The notes under the pieces are model-generated. The model searched no databases and was not told the origin of the DNA. It saw only the letters and a list, made by a program, of their open reading frames with translations. The translations under genes and the position numbers were made by a program. Positions 5,183-6,782 of a stretch of 6,782 nucleotides of DNA are shown here, piece by piece (positions within the stretch are counted from its first letter, which is position 1; each line of letters opens with the position of its first letter). The DNA is taken from positions 1 to 6,782 of the forward strand of contig JBDVGI010000305.1 of NCBI GenBank assembly GCA_039962885.1, read 5' to 3'. This DNA is from Litorimonas sp039962885 (GTDB taxonomy: Bacteria; Pseudomonadota; Alphaproteobacteria; Caulobacterales; Maricaulaceae).

Positions 5183-6523
5183 TTAAGCTGACCGTCGTAT
5201 ATCCAGAACATCAGGGACCTCAACGCTCTTATCAATTTTCAACATGACGGAAATTGTAAATAAAGTCCCTTGATTAGGTTTACTATCGAGCGTGATGCGC
5301 CCGCCCATCGCATCTATAAGTCCTTTGGTGATAGAAAGTCCCAAGCCTGTGCCAGTGACTGTTGCATTACGCTGGTTATCCACTTGCTCAAAACGGTTAA
5401 ATATTCGCGCTTGGTCTTCGAGCGAAATCCCAACGCCTGTGTCTTTGACGAAGATAAACAGCTCATACATATCATTCTTCATGTCACGCCCTTTGACAGT
5501 AACATCAATACGGCCATGCTTTGGCGTAAACTTGAGCGCGTTCCCGATAAGGTTATTAACCACCTGACGTAAACGGCTCTCATCACCAATGAAACGTTGC
5601 GGAGTGCCTTCAACATATTGAACATTTAGAATCAGTTCTTGTCCAACCGCTGCTGGACGATGTAATAATGCCAAGGAGGAAACCATGTCATAAAGATGAA
5701 ATGGCTCGAATTTAATAACCGTCTTACCCGCATCAAGTTTTGACAAATCCAAAACATCATTAATGATTGTGACAAGCCCCGCACTACATCCATTAATGAT
5801 ATCTGTGTATTGCCGTTGTTGCGATGTTAGCTCTGTGCGAGACAGTAACTCGGCCATACCTATAACACCGTTCAAAGGCGTTCTGAGCTCATGGCTCATA
5901 TTAGCAAGAAAGCTTGATTTGGTTCGGTCTGCAGTCTTGGCTAATTCGATATTCTTTTCTAATAGTGTGAATATATTATCCAGATTGATTGTAAATAAGC
6001 CCATTATAAAAGAGCCAATGACAAAGCCTATGGTGGCCTGAACGGCACGCTGGAAGTTTCGCATTTCATAAAACTCAAGCGGAACGCCATATGGAACAGG
6101 CGCACTTGCGGAAACATAGTACAAAACCCAGACCAAGCACACCGCAGCAATTGTATAGACCACAACACTACGCCAAGACGTAATAACCGCGCAGATCATA
6201 ACGCCGCTCACTAGTAAAGGCAGCATAGCAGAATTAATTCCTGTTTTGTCGGGAATGGTTGCCATTGCGATACTGAGCAATAACAAGTTCGAGAAAAATA
6301 ACGCGAAAAATGTGAAGTTCTTTGTGTAGCGTAGTAAGCATGGCACAATTAACAAAATTAAACCGGCCACTAAAGCGATTGTATGATCTAATGTCCAGCG
6401 CTGATAGCTATATGTCAAAAAACATAAATTCACTACTTGTGATAAAGCTGTGAAACCACCAACGAAATAAACAGCTCGCGAGCGCAATAAAGCGCTAGCA
6501 CTTAACGAATCGTCGATCCGCAA
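5183..6523 (-). CDS. Membrane sensor histidine kinase, six TM segments, no receiver domain
   Basis: This is a two-component sensor kinase that autophosphorylates on His and passes phosphate to a response regulator. The N-terminal third holds about six hydrophobic helices (roughly 17-38, 48-66, 70-90, 98-116, 118-137, 162-182) with very short loops, so the signal is probably sensed in or near the membrane. A linker (183-205) leads to the dimerisation domain with H-box SHELRTPLNGVIG (His211). The ATPase domain has N-box NNLIGNALKFT (323-333), G1 DTGVGI (361-366), F-box RFEQ (377-380) and G2 GTGLGLSI (391-398). All catalytic motifs are intact. There is no HAMP, PAS or receiver domain and no response regulator gene adjacent in the window. 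Its H-box resembles those of hybrid kinases. The start is uncertain: in-frame TTG 6523 is used here, another TTG is 12 codons inside, and no in-frame ATG precedes TM1. Ligand unknown. Confidence 0.92.
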   Translation of the reverse strand: MRIDDSLSASALLRSRAVYFVGGFTALSQVVNLCFLTYSYQRWTLDHTIALVAGLILLIVPCLLRYTKNFTFFALFFSNLLLLSIAMATIPDKTGINSAMLPLLVSGVMICAVITSWRSVVVYTIAAVCLVWVLYYVSASAPVPYGVPLEFYEMRNFQRAVQATIGFVIGSFIMGLFTINLDNIFTLLEKNIELAKTADRTKSSFLANMSHELRTPLNGVIGMAELLSRTELTSQQRQYTDIINGCSAGLVTIINDVLDLSKLDAGKTVIKFEPFHLYDMVSSLALLHRPAAVGQELILNVQYVEGTPQRFIGDESRLRQVVNNLIGNALKFTPKHGRIDVTVKGRDMKNDMYELFIFVKDTGVGISLEDQARIFNRFEQVDNQRNATVTGTGLGLSITKGLIDAMGGRITLDSKPNQGTLFTISVMLKIDKSVEVPDVLDIRRSA

Positions 6524-6683
6524 AAACTGTTCATATTTTTTTAAGGTAGATATAAACCTTCGCCCCTAATTTCCCACAAATCCTTAGGCCAATATAAAGT
6601 CAAAACATTAGAAAAACATTAGGAAGCCTGTAAATATATGAACAAAGCGATTATATGGTTAATATTGAATGACGATGGCGCAT

Positions 6684-6712
6684 AAAAAAACCCTCCGCCA
6701 AGACGAAGGGTT
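6684..6712 (-). terminator. Intrinsic terminator of the gene entering from the right
   Basis: On the minus strand AACCCTTCG (6712-6704), loop TCTTGG and CGGAGGGTT (6697-6689) form a 9-bp stem with one G-U pair. It is followed by a T-tract that partly overlaps the stem (6690-6684, seven T). It lies 24 bases after the stop of the partial gene at 6736. The interval 6524-6683 holds no gene and no convincing promoter for the kinase. Confidence 0.88.
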
Positions 6713-6735
6713 GAAATTTCATATTAAAATTTAGT

Positions 6736-6782
6736 TTATGCTTTAACCGTATGCGGGTTAGAAGCATGCTTCTTTGCCGTTT
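6736..6782 (-). CDS. 3' end of an unidentified gene (14 codons visible)
   Basis: The minus strand reads ...TAKKHASNPHTVKA and then TAA (6738-6736), just ahead of a good intrinsic terminator. That placement favours this frame as the end of a real gene running off the window. A second frame stops after seven codons (NGKEACF), and the third reads through the terminator. The tail is basic and small-residue rich, but too short to identify a family. Confidence 0.5.
   Translation of the reverse strand, partial: TAKKHASNPHTVKA

Noticed and set aside
5270..6041. Plus-strand frames across the kinase (5270-5572, 5292-5567, 5763-6041)
   Set aside because: Antisense shadows of conserved H, N and G box coding sequence.

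Overview
The window looks like chromosomal DNA of an alphaproteobacterium. Evidence: a Ffh with TRID-type G4 motif and long Met/Gly/Pro-rich tail lying directly upstream of an S16 with a long Ala/Glu/Lys-rich tail, and a YadA-type trimeric autotransporter. The genus cannot be fixed from this sequence alone.

Layout, left to right. (1) 1-989, plus strand: the 3' end of a trimeric autotransporter adhesin gene. A coiled-coil stalk of in-phase 7-residue (21-bp) repeats of the IxxNTxx type leads into a YadA-like outer-membrane anchor, followed by a strong hairpin terminator at 1019-1045. The gene is open from the window edge, so its head and start are not visible. (2) 1228-1311, minus strand: tRNA-Leu(CAA) with encoded CCA, convergent with the adhesin gene. 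An 18-bp near-copy of its 3' part lies in opposite orientation at 1455-1472. (3) 1487-2704, minus strand: a ferredoxin reductase-type FAD/NAD(P)H oxidoreductase, apparently expressed from its own promoter as a leaderless or nearly leaderless mRNA. (4) 2766-5141, minus strand: an SRP/ribosome unit. A TTGACA promoter, a ~130-nt structured leader, ffh (TTG start), rpsP and an intrinsic terminator follow one another; rimM and trmD do not follow rpsP as in many bacteria. (5) 5183-6523, minus strand: a six-TM sensor histidine kinase with no receiver domain and no response regulator beside it in the window. (6) 6684-6782: an intrinsic terminator and the last 14 codons of another minus-strand gene that runs off the window.

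Functionally, ffh and rpsP are housekeeping genes for co-translational protein targeting and the 30S subunit. The adhesin is a surface-exposed attachment factor. The reductase and the kinase are single-gene units whose partners (a ferredoxin and an oxygenase or similar; a response regulator) must lie elsewhere. No transposase, integrase, CRISPR array or obvious defence system was found. The most unusual material is the adhesin stalk repeat architecture, the ffh leader, and the tRNA-derived fragment.
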